Positions 37,113 to 48,545 of a DNA stretch of 64,000 nt are shown one piece after another. A program made the position numbers and the translations under genes. This DNA comes from Mangifera indica (taxonomy: Eukaryota; Streptophyta; Magnoliopsida; Sapindales; Anacardiaceae): the NCBI RefSeq assembly GCF_011075055.1, contig NW_025401101.1, positions 434,001 to 498,000 on the forward strand, written 5' to 3'. Positions within the stretch are counted from its first letter, which is position 1; the number at the start of each line of letters is the position of its first letter. The notes under the pieces are model-generated. The model had not been told where the DNA came from. It was given only the letters and a program-made list of their open reading frames with translations, and searched no databases.

Positions 37113-38440
37113 TTAGGGAACATTTCTAATTGTAATATTCTATTTCATTAATTAATAAAGGATTTAATTGTTATTCAATTCATATATGTCTTTTTATATA
37201 ATTGTGCAAATAATATGTCTTTAAAATGGTAGAACTATTACGAAAAGATCAGACAACTGATTATGAGAACCTTAGACATATATTAAATAGCCATTCTTAA
37301 AACTTCTGTAATCTCGACATTGTAATAGACAAGCGCACATGTAATGATGATGAGATTATCATAGTGTTAAACAACCCCACTAGAAGGTGGTGATAGTTCT
37401 TATGTATCGAAGTTATTTATACACAACTTAGTGTAATATATGGGTGCATATTGTAAATGTGTTCATTGGACTAATCTTACCAAAGGATATCCGTATAGAT
37501 GATTGTCCTAGTGTCTATAGAATAAATCCTCTGAACACCATAGATACATATGATCTTATGACTTGAGGTCACTTAACTATATTTTATAAGGATCAGTATG
37601 GTTTTACACTATCCAAAATACCACTATAACTAGGGTATCATAAAGGTATTGCACGACTATGTCGTTAGACATATAAAGACTATGGTTGATCAATAAAGGA
37701 TTCGTCACCCTTGAGCACAAGAGAAGATATATTACAAGAGAATATTGAATGAAATTCAAGACTACTTGAATCTATGGCCACTGTAGGATAAGGTTGTAAC
37801 CTAACCTATGTAAGTTATTAGAATGTATCAACTTATATTGAGGAACTACTGAGATAGACATGTTTCTATGTCTTAGTCTCAAGAGATATTGGTTGATAGA
37901 AAGATTGAAATGCACATAACTATGATGTTGCAAAAACTTAAGAGATGTCCACTAAAATTTTGTCGTTCAAGTGGTCATGATGCTTTGTTAAAGGCTAATC
38001 TAAGTTTGTATCTAAATTCAATTTGAATTCATACATTACCTGTTCAATAAAGAGCTTATAGATCACCTGTATATAGGGCTTGATGCGAACCTAGGTGTAA
38101 GGATCATTTGGTGAAATTCTTGGTATCTAGGGACAAAGAGAATTTGGTTGACCACACTTTGACCAAGTTTGACTTAGTGTGTAGAGTGTCATATGCCATT
38201 TGACACTATGCAAAATTAAAATACATGGCACAACAAGACAAGTCTTTTCCAACCGTGTAATGCATGTGACATATCAGGTGGCATATTTTTGTGTCCACCT
38301 GTGCATGGTTTAAAGTGTGTTGGGTGGCACACAAGTACACCACCTGTACACGTGTGTTGATAGAGTTGGGTTTGGATGAAATTCTATTGGCACTCGGATT
38401 CTTGCACATATATAAATAAAAATCATAAGCATGAGTTAAA
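37113..38440 (+). mobile_element. 3' LTR of copia family 1 (copy D)
   Basis: Begins TGTTAGGGAAC right after a pol C-terminus and polypurine tract, which fixes both identity and start of this LTR family. It carries the AATTAATAAAGGATTTA block and a CACATGTAATGATGATGAG block. Near 38405-38420 a CATATATAAATAA lies in a TATA-like position. The end is uncertain because a reverse copy begins at 38490. Small direct repeats of TAAAAACATC-AATACAAATAATA occur at 38440-38510. Confidence 0.7.
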
Positions 38441-38489
38441 AACATCGAATACAAATAATACACATACAAAGGATTTAAAAACATCTAAT

Positions 38490-38998
38490 ACAAATAATAA
38501 AAATCATAAGATTGTCCAGTGACCTCAAATCAAAAGTCACATGCACCTACAGTGTTCAAAGGATTTATTCCATAGACATTGGAGCAACCATTCATATGAA
38601 TATCCTCCGGTCAGGTTAGTCCAATAAATGCGTGTACAACATGCACCCATATATTACATAAAATTGTCTACAACAGCTTCAATACATGAGAACTATCATC
38701 ATTTTTTATAGGGTTACTCAATACTATGATAATCCCATCATAATTGCATGTGCCTTTATTTATTACAATTTCAAGATTACAAATGTTTCTAGAATGAACA
38801 CTTAATATGTATATAGGGTTTTTATAATCAGTCGTCTAATCCCCTGGTCATAGTTCTATTATTCTAAGAGTATATTATTAATACAATAATATAAATAGAT
38901 AATATATGAATTGTATAACAATAAATCCTTTTATTAATAATTAATAGAAAATTACACCTATAAATGCCAATTCAATTGGTTCTAGGGAACCTACCCTA
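38490..38998 (-). mobile_element. 3' LTR of copia family 1 (copy D', partial, reverse)
   Basis: Reverse complement of the first half of the LTR, starting on the minus strand at about 38998 with TATTAGGGTAGG. It is the 3' LTR of the pol remnant at 39020-40270. It faces copy D tail to tail. Confidence 0.7.
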
Positions 38999-39019
38999 AT
39001 AATCTCTCTCTCATACTAC

Positions 39020-40270
39020 ATGTCTTTCATGCTTCTACTACAACAAATGCTTTTTTAGAGAGTTGACCAAATTGTCATCTGCACCAATCTTTGTTATCGG
39101 TATGTTACCTTGTTGTACAATATCTCAGATTAGATAGTGCTGTCTAATATGTGTTCGGATCTCTCATGAGATTGCAACTCATTTGCCTAAGCAATCGCTT
39201 TATTGTTATTGTAGTAGAGCTCAATCAACTTGGTGATACATGAAATCACTCCAAATGTAGTCACAAACTTTTTAATCTATACAACCTCTTTTATTGCTTC
39301 TTAGAAGGCAATATACTTAGACTCTATTATAGAATCAACCACTGCACTTTGCTTAGAGTTTTTCCAACTAATTATTCTAACATTCAAACAAAAACACAAA
39401 CCCTGATTAGGATTTGTAATCATCTCGATCATTTTGGAAACTAACATCATTATAGCCTCTTACAGTGAGATTAGACTCCCTTCCATAAACCAAGAACGTA
39501 TTCTTAGTCTTTCTCAGATACTTTAGGATATTCTTGATAGCTATCAAGTGTTTACCATTTGAATCAGATTGATATCTGCTATAAACTCTCAAGGCATATG
39601 AGATATCAATCCTTGTATATAATATAGTGTATATGATTAATCCTATTACCGAAGTACATGAGATCCTACTCATCTTATCTCTCTCATATTATGTATTAGG
39701 ACATATATCTTTGGAAAGAGATACACCATGAGATATGGGTAAAAATCCTTTCTTAGATTCTTTCATACAGAATCTAGTCAAAACCTTGTTTATGTATGTA
39801 TTTTAACTTAGGCCCAATAGTTTATGCTCTTTATCTCGATAAATTTTAATCCCAAGAATGTAGACTGCTTCTTCTAAGTTTTTCATGGAGAAACACTTAA
39901 ATAACCAAGTCTTTACTGATTGCAAGTTTGTTATGTCATTTCTAGTAATCAAGATGTCATCGACATATAATACCAAAAATGCAGTCACACTTCCTCTGAC
40001 CTTCTTATAGACACATTTTATCTTCATTTTTTATAAATCTTAACTCATGAATAACTTCATCAAAATGAATATTTTAATTTCACGAAGCATGCTTAAGTCT
40101 ATAAATGGACTTTCTAACTTGTATACTTTGTCTACTTATCCAACAAGAATGAAACCATCAGGGTTGCCCTATATAAACATCCTCTACAAGGTTATCATTC
40201 ATGAAAACAGTCTTGACATCTATCTAAAAGATTTTATAGTCATCGTATGCAACTATAACAACCATAATAT
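39020..40270 (-). pseudogene. Ty1/copia pol remnant (RT and RNase H), family 1
   Basis: Minus-strand landmarks in order are KVYKLESPFIDL (about 40140-40105), FLVLYVDDILITRNDI (catalytic YVDD, about 39980-39935), MKNLEEAVYILGIKIYRDKE (39885-39830), GLIIYTILYTRIDISYAL (39640-39590), YLRKTKNTFLVYG (39520-39485), SGFVFVFE and ESKYIAFQEA-like RNase H with one stop (39410-39300), then IELYYNNNKAIA (39225-39190). Stops and shifts are numerous. Its 3' LTR is 38998-38490, so orientation and order fit a single truncated element. Confidence 0.85.
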
Positions 40271-40310
40271 TAATAGACTTAAGCATAACGACTAGTGAAA
40301 ATGTTTCATC

Positions 40311-40447
40311 AAAATGGTGTGATTCTTGTGTATTTTGACCCAAAATAGCATCAATATGGAGTAATTCTGATTGAATGACACAAATATAGTGTGAACTGAT
40401 TGAATCATATTAGACCAATATGATTTTGACAAGAATTACACCATTTT
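40311..40447. repeat. Short inverted repeat, probable MITE
   Basis: The left arm AAAATGGTGTGATTCTTGTG (40311-40330) pairs with the right arm GACAAGAATTACACCATTTT (40427-40447), with a few mismatches. The interior has further repeated ATATGG/AATATGA words. It lies just past the end of the copia pol remnant. Confidence 0.6.
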
Positions 40448-40449
40448 AG

Positions 40450-41225
40450 TATGATTCTCAATTGGAATTGTACTATTTTAATGTGATTAAAGGGTCATTG
40501 GAGATAAATGTCTGCCAAGGGTTATTTTAAATTTTAATATACTTGTTTCAGAAATTAGGATTCAAAATACGTTTAATAAAGTTTGGAGAGGAAGGGGCAA
40601 GGGTGGGGAAAGATTTATAAAATTTTAATAATTATTAAAAATAACAAAATATATTTTTGTTATTTAATATGTTTTATTCTGAAAATTAAAGAATTTTATG
40701 TGACCTTTTGGCTTAAAAAATGATATCGTAGTTTAATATACAAAAATTAATTCAAATGGGAAGTGATCATTCTCAACAAATATTAAAAAATTAATTAGTT
40801 TAATATATAAATATCTTAATACCCTTTGACCAATTATATGTATATTTTTTTAATTTTATTTTAAATATGTAAAAATAGAAAACTTTGCTTAAATAATTTA
40901 CTATTGTTTATTTTATTATATTTCTCTTTTTTTTTTATGTTATTCTCTCTTTAGCATATACTTTAATAAATTTAGGAGATATATATTTTGATAAATAATA
41001 TTTTTTTTATATATTTTTACTATGCTTAGACCTTGGAAAGGATTTGTTGTAACTCTTGCTCTCATGACGGCTGTTTTTTTAAAACTTGGCTCACTGTTGA
41101 ATTTCACCCGTGGCAAAATGCGATAATTTACATATTTTGTCTCTGTCATAATTTAATTAAAAGGGGAAAAAAAGAAAAAAGAAATATAAATATTTTATTT
41201 TCTAAATTCAACTAAATCATCACTT
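40450..41225. other. AT-rich upstream region of the methyltransferase gene
   Basis: No transposon protein or gene was recognised. It probably contains distal promoter sequence of the gene whose TATA box is at 41240. Confidence 0.4.
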
Positions 41226-41239
41226 CCTGAAATCGCCCT

Positions 41240-41247
41240 CTATATAT
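41240..41247 (+). promoter_or_regulatory. TATA box and 5' UTR intron of the PMT26-like gene
   Basis: CTATATATC is preceded by a pyrimidine-rich CGCCCTC and followed about 30 bp later by a CT-rich leader. A 5' UTR intron is likely from the donor AAG/GTACAA (41329) to the acceptor CCTTAG (41694). The ATG at 41726 is 31 bp beyond. Intron-containing leaders are common in plant Golgi enzyme genes. Confidence 0.55.
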
Positions 41248-41725
41248 CTTTCACGAAGTAGAAACCTCGCAAAGCCTCAGCTCCACTCCCCCTTAGATCT
41301 GCCCCTGCTGTGCTCTTTCAATAATAAGGTACAACAACCTGTTTAAACATTTTCATTTTTTCTTAAAAAGTAACCTGATTTTGATGTAGATCTAAGTTCA
41401 ATTTGATAAATTTATGTTGGAAGTGAATTAGAATTAACTTGTGCGTTCAATCATAACAGGTTTTTTTTTTATAATGGTTTAAAATTAAGTAGATGTTTGT
41501 TACTGATTTAAGCTCAAGTAGGTTAGTGATTTAGCATGGATCTGAGTGAATTTGGTTCATTTAATGAAGTGGGTGTTTTGTTATATCAAGTGAGTTAGTG
41601 ATTTAATGTAGACTGGAGTGATCTAATGTTGTTTAATTTGATTTATGGTTGACTTTGTTTGATGATTTGAGTTTTGGTTTGTTTTGATCCTTAGGTGTGG
41701 ATTTTTTATTTGAATTAAAGAAATC

Positions 41726-44700
41726 ATGGCTTTAGGGAAATATAGTAGGATAGATAATAGGAGATCTTCGTCGAGCTACTGGCCAACTGTGACTGTTGTT
41801 GTGTTTGTGGCTCTTTGCTTGGTTGGAGTCTGGATGATGACGTCTTCGTCTGTAGCACCAGTTCAGAATGTAGATGTGCCCGCTCAGGAGAAGAAAAGTA
41901 AGGTGAAGGAACAGGTGGTGGAGAGCAATGAGAGTAATACTCAGCAGTTTGAAGATAACACCGGCGATTTGCCTGAGGATGTGACAAAAGGAGATAGTTC
42001 TGTTCAGAAGGAAAATAATGGAAATACACAAGTAAACAAAGAGAAGTCTGATGAGGAAATTAATTCAGATGATGGACTGAATATGGAGACACAAAATAAT
42101 GAGAATAAAATGGATGATAGGGCTTCTAAGACTGAAGAAAATTCAGAATCTGGGGAGACAAATACTGATACTGGTGAAAGAAATTCTGAGGAGAATTCAA
42201 ATGAGAATGAGACAAAGTCAGAGGAGAACTTTGATGATAAAAAGGATGGAGAAAGTATAGATGGCCAGATACAGGAGAAGGTGGACCAAAATGAAGACAA
42301 GGAGTCAGAGAAAATCTCTGATGATAAGAAAGAGGATGACCAATCGAAAAACCAGAGTTCGAATGAGGTATTTCCTTCTGGAGCTCAGCTGGAGCTTTCA
42401 AAAGAAACTGCCACACAAAATGGGTCCTGGTCAACGCAAGCAACGGAGTCAAAGAATGAAAAGGAAGCTCAGTTATCTTCTAAGAATCAAAGTGGATATG
42501 ATTGGAAACTCTGCAATACTACTGCAGGGTTTGATTTCATCCCATGCCTTGACAACTTTCAAGTGATTAAGAGTCTTCGATCTACTAAGCATTATGAACA
42601 CCGAGAGAGGCACTGCCCTGAAGAACCCCCCACCTGCCTTGTTCCCCTTCCTGAAGGATACAGACGTTCTATTAAGTGGCCTACTAGCAGGGAAAAGGTA
42701 TATTGGTAAAAAATCATGTTCCTTTTGTTTTTATGTGTTTTTCCTTTCTTGTTAAGATGATTGTTAAGTTGCGTTTTTACAGATCTGGTACTATAATGTT
42801 CCCCATACCAAACTTGCGGTAGTGAAGGGGCACCAAAATTGGGTGAAAGTTGATGGGGAGTACCTCACTTTCCCAGGGGGTGGAACCCAGTTTACGCATG
42901 GTGCTCTCCATTATATCGACTTCATAAATGAGGTGAGCAATTCAATTAATGATTACTGTTGGTTACTTTATAAGCTGGTTTTGCTCCTTTTGCAAATCTA
43001 TTTGGCTTTGCATGGTGGATTCTTTGATATTGCTTCTTGTTTTCTCACCATTCCTTTCTATTTCTTTTTCACTGAAGGACTACATTTGTTTTTTTTTTAT
43101 ATATATATTGAGGTACATGTATATACTTCTATTCAATATCTTTTGGTGAATGCATGTGCACCCAAACTGGAAGCTAGATGCAGCAAAAATGTTTTCTATT
43201 TTAGTATATGTAATTAATAATTCTAGTATTTTATTTGAAAGTTGTAAGCAAAGCCATGTGAGTGTTGGTATTACCTGCTAAGAAGAATATTAATCTCAAA
43301 TCAGATTTTAGGAAATTACGTTAGGGAGGAATTGCTTTGTGCATGAAGATCCTTAAATTCAGTTGCTTGTTTATAATCCAGTGCATGTTCATGTCTTAAT
43401 GCTTTGGCAGTTGATATTTATACTCCTAATTGTTATCTACTAGCATAGCTAGGCTATTATAAGTAAATGTGGACTTATGGGTGGGCACCCATCATTTCTT
43501 TACTTTAAAAACTGTCTACTCCACTGTCTTACAAGTTTGATTTGATACCAATATATGTGCACTATGCAGACTGTTCCTGACATTGCCTGGGGAAGACGTT
43601 CTCGTGTTGTATTGGATGTCGGATGTGGGGTGGCCAGCTTTGGAGGTTTTCTTTTTGATAGAGATGTTCTGACCATGTCATTTGCTCCTAAAGATGAACA
43701 TGAAGCCCAAGTTCAGTTTGCACTTGAAAGGGGAATCCCTGGTATATCAGCTGTTATGGGAACAAAGAGACTTCCCTACCCAGGCAAAGTTTTTGATATA
43801 GTCCACTGTGCACGTTGCAGAGTCCCATGGCATGTAGAAGGTATAGAGTATTAATCAGATGAAATGGAGGTCATTTAAAGTTTGTGATTTATCTCTGAAG
43901 GCACTCCTTTTTCTGGAAATTTACATTAATGTTTCACTTTTTGATATTTTATGTCTCTAAGCAGCAACTCCCTTTACAAACTGTAGTGATTTCTATGTTA
44001 TAAGTTCATACGAAGGTTTTGGCATTCATTTTTTTTTAATTCTAATTGTTGCATTATGCAGGTGGGAAACTTCTTTTGGAGCTCAATCGTTTGTTGAGAC
44101 CTGGTGGTTTCTTTGTGTGGTCTGCTACTCCTGTTTATCGAAAGGTTGATGAAGATGTTGCGATTTGGAATGGTACATGATTCTTACCTTAACATATTCA
44201 AATCTTCCTTGAAAGGTTCATTGATTCTAACAACTCAAATTATTGTGAAATTTTTTGCAGCTATGTCTGAGCTAACAAAAGCTATGTGCTGGGAACTTGT
44301 GTCCATCAGTAATGATTCAGTTAATGGAGTGGGTATAGCAATATATAAGAAGCCCACAACTAATGAGTGCTATGAGAAAAGATCAAAACAAGAGCCTTCA
44401 ATGTGCCCAGAGACTGATGATCCAAATGCAGCATGGTAATAATCTTCTTCACTGAGAAAAAGAAATTATGTTACACACCGAATAAAATCAATGGATTGGG
44501 AAACAGGAAGGTTACCTTGACGCCAAATTGGAAAAATGTTGCTACATTTTCCAGAGTGATATTGTTTGCTATGACATTGATTGCTCTTAGCTGTCCTACA
44601 GACTAATTTGATTTATTGTTCTTAGGAATGTTCCACTGCAAGCCTGCATGCATAAGGTGCCAGTAGATTCATTAGAACGTGGGTCACAGTGGCCAGAGCA

Positions 44701-45801
44701 GTGGCCTGCAAGGTTAGAGAAACCCCCATACTGGCTGCTGAGTTCCCAAGTTGGGGTCTATGGAAAATCTGCACCTGAAGATTTCATTGCAGATTCTGAA
44801 CAATGGAAACGCGTAGTGTCCAAGTCTTATCTAAATGGCCTTGGTATAGATTGGTCATCTGTGAGAAATGTCATGGACATGCGATCTGTCTATGGAGGGT
44901 AAGCAAAATCAGCCTTATATGCTAGGAAAATATGAAATCCTCTGAAAAATAATTCTTCAATCTTGCCTAATTACTTTTTCTTTCTTTCTGAAAAAAAAAA
45001 AAAAGATTAATGCATGTTTAACTTGACCTTTAATAATTTGTGTATGATTATTTGTTGTTATGGGCTAGTGGCCTGGTCAAGTAATGTGTTTAGTTCAACT
45101 AATAATGATCGACTTCTGTGGATCAAATGTTGCGGTAACATCAGCCATAAACTCTTTTCAGTAGGGTTTGGGTGTTTTTAGCAGATTCTCTTAAAAAACT
45201 ATGATGTCCTTTTTCCTCCTTTGCCCTGTTCTGATATTGTGTTTGTGCATTCAGATTTGCTGCCGCCCTGAAAGATGTCAATTTGTGGGTCCTAAATGTT
45301 GTCTCAGTAGATTCTGCAGATACACTCCCAATTATTTATGAAAGAGGTCTTTTTGGTATATATCATGATTGGTGTGAGTCATTTAACACTTATCCTAGAA
45401 CATATGATCTTCTTCATGCTGATCATCTTTTCTCCAAGGTTAAGAAGAGGTTAGTACCAGCATTTACAGAAACATTTTCTTTCATTCCTTACTGGTGATA
45501 CTGCTAGAACTCGCCAGTGCATCATTTTTTGTGTGCTGTCTTCTGATACTGGAATGTTAAATGATCGCACAGGTGCAATTTAGTAGCTGTAGTTGCTGAG
45601 GTTGATCGTATCCTCAGGCCAGAAGGAAAGCTAGTTGTCCGTGATAATGTTGAGACTATTAATGAATTGGAGAGTTTGTTTAAATCTCTGAAATGGGAGG
45701 TTCGCATGACCTACTCGAAAGACAAGGAGGGGTTGCTCTGTGTGCAAAAGTCCATGTGGCGACCCAACCAGTGGGAAGATATTAAGTTTGCTCTTGCTTA
45801 A
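41726..45801 (+). CDS. PMT26: Putative pectin methyltransferase, PMT26/QUASIMODO-like
   Basis: Eight coding exons with GT-AG introns join in frame to 791 residues: 41726-42697, 42783-42932, 43570-43840, 44062-44172, 44261-44435, 44626-44898, 45255-45449 and 45573-45801. Topology is type II Golgi: a short basic N-terminus, one helix at about residues 20-38 ([20 protein letters not shown]), then an Asp/Glu/Asn/Ser-rich acidic stem to about residue 245. The Methyltransf_29 (DUF248) domain follows, with CLDNFQ, HRERHCP and YYNVPHTKL segments. The SAM-binding motif is [12 protein letters not shown] at 389-400, followed by [12 protein letters not shown] and [15 protein letters not shown]. The second half has [36 protein letters not shown] and a C-terminus ending KFALA. 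No key residue seems lost, so the gene is probably functional. The family is linked to homogalacturonan methyl-esterification; activity of this clade is inferred. The long acidic stem is typical of PMT24-27, and PMT26 is the best-remembered match. Confidence 0.93.
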
Positions 45802-46179
45802 GCACGCTCTGCTCTCTCAGCTCTTCATTTCTTGAGCCAAAATGCTGAGACTATATATTCTTTTGTTTCTGTTGCTAATTGCAATTATGTTGGCTTCGTG
45901 TATCATGTTGAGTAGGTTATTATTGTCAAAATCATGCCTTCAAAATTTTTTTTTTCATATCCAGTGCTTCCTCTTGTTAAATTCCTCGGTGTCCAACTTA
46001 AAAAAAAATTTGGCTATTTTTATCACAAGATAAGCACTTGAGCGCCTGCTGTGGTATCATTGTAAAACAAATTTATTTTTTGATTTACAATTGAATTCTT
46101 GAAAGTGTAGAGGACACGTATTTTAAACTCTGTTGTACTTGATTTCCAATTTTAAGCAATATCTCAGGGGAAATTGAAA

Positions 46180-46500
46180 TAAACCCATTTGCTTATAAGA
46201 TCGCTTTTGTATGCAAATGTCAACTGTGGCATCACATTTTTGTTATAATAATTGGAATTCACATTGCAAGTTCAATGTTTGAGGTTACAAGTACGACAAT
46301 TTAGATTACAATATGATGTTACATGTATGTTAGAAAGCTGCCATTTTTGGGTGAAGGGAGAGTAGTTAAGGAGAAAGACACAAGTGGCAAGATGATATGA
46401 AAGGGTAGTTAGTCAAGTAACTACTTCATACAAGGAGCGAGTCCCGGGGAGTCGTTTTATGCAAATGAGCCAAGTCTTCTAGCTTTTCATCTCACTTGCC
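46180..46500. other. Intergenic region upstream of the NF-YB gene
   Basis: Downstream of the methyltransferase 3' UTR (45802 to about 46170). It contains no open frame of note. The sequence close to 46440 is GC-richer (GAGCGAGTCCCGGGGAG) and probably belongs to the promoter of the next gene. Confidence 0.4.
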
Positions 46501-46508
46501 TATTTATA
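46501..46508 (+). promoter_or_regulatory. TATA-like box of the NF-YB gene
   Basis: CTATTTATACGG lies about 95 bp upstream of the start codon at 46602, followed by a CT-rich leader. It is the best TATA candidate in this short promoter. Confidence 0.5.
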
Positions 46509-46601
46509 CGGCATTTTTTTCATTATTAATTTCACCTTCATAATCTAACTCTCCAAACGCAAACCCATCTCTCAAACAACGAGAGGGGAAATAGAGAATT
46601 A

Positions 46602-47246
46602 ATGGAAGAGGACAATAATGGAAATGGGTCTCATGGGCCCGGTGGAGGCAGCCCAGAAAGCCCTTGTGTAAAAAGCACAGGTAGCATCAACAATAACGGC
46701 AACAATCATCACCACCACACCAACAAAGAACAAGACAGGTTTCTTCCCATTGCAAACGTTGGTCGGATAATGAAAAAAGTGATTCCTGGAAATGGGAAAA
46801 TCTCGAAAGATGCAAAAGAAACCGTGCAAGAGTGTGTTTCTGAGTTCATAAGTTTCGTCACTGGTGAAGCATCAGATAAATGTCAACGAGAAAAACGAAA
46901 AACTATCAATGGTGATGACATTATATGGGCAATCACCACCCTAGGGTTTGAGAATTACGTCGGTCCATTAAAACTATATCTAAGCAAATACCGAGAGATT
47001 GAAGGTGATAAACTTAATGCTCCCAAGCAACAAAGATCGGATCAAAGATCAGTACCTCAGAATCACCAACAACATGAACAAGAAGATCAAAATGTACCTT
47101 ATGCAAGTGTATACTCCTCCACACCCCTAATGTGTCAACCACCATTTGTGCCAACTGATCAATCTCTTTCCTTACCATTCTCCCCAACTTCCATTCAGAA
47201 ACAGTTGCAGCCACAAGACCAGATTGATTCTATGGGGCACTGGTGA
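46602..47246 (+). CDS. NF-YB7: NF-YB (CCAAT-binding) histone-fold subunit, NF-YB7-like
   Basis: Intronless frame of 214 residues. The N-terminus (1-42) is low complexity with Gly, Asn and a His run. The histone-fold B domain is at about 46-132: [20 protein letters not shown], then [40 protein letters not shown], and [20 protein letters not shown]. It has the conserved NF-YC contact and DNA-backbone residues. The C-terminus is Gln/His/Pro-rich and ends DSMGHW. From memory, this ending and the [11 protein letters not shown] variant match Arabidopsis NF-YB7. Lys69 stands where LEC1-type members have Asp, so it is of the non-LEC1 class. The protein would pair with NF-YC in the cytosol or nucleus and then with NF-YA at CCAAT boxes. 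All core residues are present, so it is probably functional. Confidence 0.93.
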   Translation: MEEDNNGNGSHGPGGGSPESPCVKSTGSINNNGNNHHHHTNKEQDRFLPIANVGRIMKKVIPGNGKISKDAKETVQECVSEFISFVTGEASDKCQREKRKTINGDDIIWAITTLGFENYVGPLKLYLSKYREIEGDKLNAPKQQRSDQRSVPQNHQQHEQEDQNVPYASVYSSTPLMCQPPFVPTDQSLSLPFSPTSIQKQLQPQDQIDSMGHW

Positions 47247-47249
47247 GAA

Positions 47250-48150
47250 ACAAGAGAAAGAGAACATTTTTCCCGTTTTTAATTTTATTATAATGTTACT
47301 GAATACATATATAAATATGATACATAATTGAATATAAAAAATTGGAATGTAAGAGTATACTTATTTCGAACAATTTGGTTGCTTAATCTTTACAATAATT
47401 AGATTAGAATTAATACATTTATGTATAAATATAGCTAGGCTATGTACCTGTTAGAGATATCAATAATCTTAAGTGTTCTCAACTTTGTATTATTAGAATT
47501 AAATTTCCTTTTATAGTTAGCATTGCCTTGGAATTATTTCTTTTCCTTTTTGTTGTCTGCATTTATAGGCATGATACTGTATATAATAATATTCAATTTC
47601 TTTTATCGATTCAAATCAGTAGTGTTTCATTGTATCATTAGAATTAGACATTATAATTAGTATTCCTAATTCTTTTGCTTCCTAACTTATTTAAATGATT
47701 CCTTTTTTTTTTTTTACAAAGTTAAAATATGGAAGAAAGGTTTATATATGTAGTATGTAATTGAATTCATGTCTATCAATGTAATGACTGTTCCTAATTA
47801 TGTTGATTTATGATTGTAATATATGTTTAATCAATTTACAATAAAAGGTTTAAATTATAGTGCCTTTATGTTTATATATCTAATGTGATCCTTAGTTAAA
47901 CGTAAGAAATCTTATGATTGGGGAAATGAATGATTCTCATTGTAATTTTTTTTTTTTTTTTGGTATATAGAATTCTTTGCAATGAAATTGTTTTTAAGCG
48001 ATTTTTATGATTGAAAGAAGTTCTGCCAAATTTTAGAAATAGTGAAAGCTAAATATAAATTTTATATAAACCTGATGATATAAAATTTCTTTAAAATTTT
48101 AACTTGTTAATTGAAGGTTTGAGAGTAAATATTAATTTTGACTTTTATGT
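47250..48150. other. 3' flank of NF-YB gene, AT-rich
   Basis: The first 100-300 bp are probably 3' UTR. The rest is AT-rich with T-runs (47703, 47948) and shows no gene or clear repeat. Confidence 0.4.
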
Positions 48151-48159
48151 TTTGTTAAG

Positions 48160-48534
48160 GTAGCACTATTTAAACTTCTGAAGATGTCTTCACATTTTGC
48201 TGTTCATATATATATATTCATTCTCTGATGTGAAAAAATTTCATTCAAGGTTATTGGTAAACATTGAGTGTGTTGTAAACATCCAAAGAGTGTTGTTCTT
48301 GAGTGAAATTGTACCCAAGGCAATTTATAAATGTCAAAAAAGTCAAAGGGTCAATCTACAATTTTTAGAAAGTCTTTGTATATAAACCCGAAAAATATTT
48401 GTTTGGGTGACTTTTTGCAAAATTAATAAAACTTCAAACGCTCTCTTTCTCTCTCTATGTGTGTTCCTCGAAACCCTAGCTAGTATTTGTTGATCTGAAA
48501 CATTGCTTTCTTATCATTTATTTGATTCTCTGTA
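48160..48534 (+). mobile_element. Copia 5' LTR (3' part) before a primer-binding site
   Basis: The sequence just before the primer-binding site has the usual LTR order: a TATA-like TTTGTATATAAACCC (about 48375), a short CT-rich CTCTCTTTCTCTCTC stretch (48440-48455), and an end at 48534. The upstream boundary could not be fixed because no second copy is in the window. Confidence 0.5.
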
Positions 48535-48545
48535 TGGTATCAGAG
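48535..48545 (+). other. Copia primer-binding site (initiator-Met tRNA)
   Basis: TGGTATCAGAG is an exact 11-base match to the complement of the plant initiator tRNA-Met 3' end, the standard primer of plant Ty1/copia elements. Confidence 0.8.

Noticed and set aside
39035..39056. CTACTACAACAAATGC resembling a CACTA terminus
   Set aside because: It is inside the copia RNase H/3' region with no partner end and does not start with an exact CACTA.
42004..42566. Antisense and other-frame open frames over methyltransferase exon 1
   Set aside because: Shadows caused by the biased, stop-poor codon use of the acidic stem.
45842..46033. 63-codon hydrophobic frame downstream of the methyltransferase
   Set aside because: It lies in the expected 3' UTR, has no homologue I recognise and no promoter.
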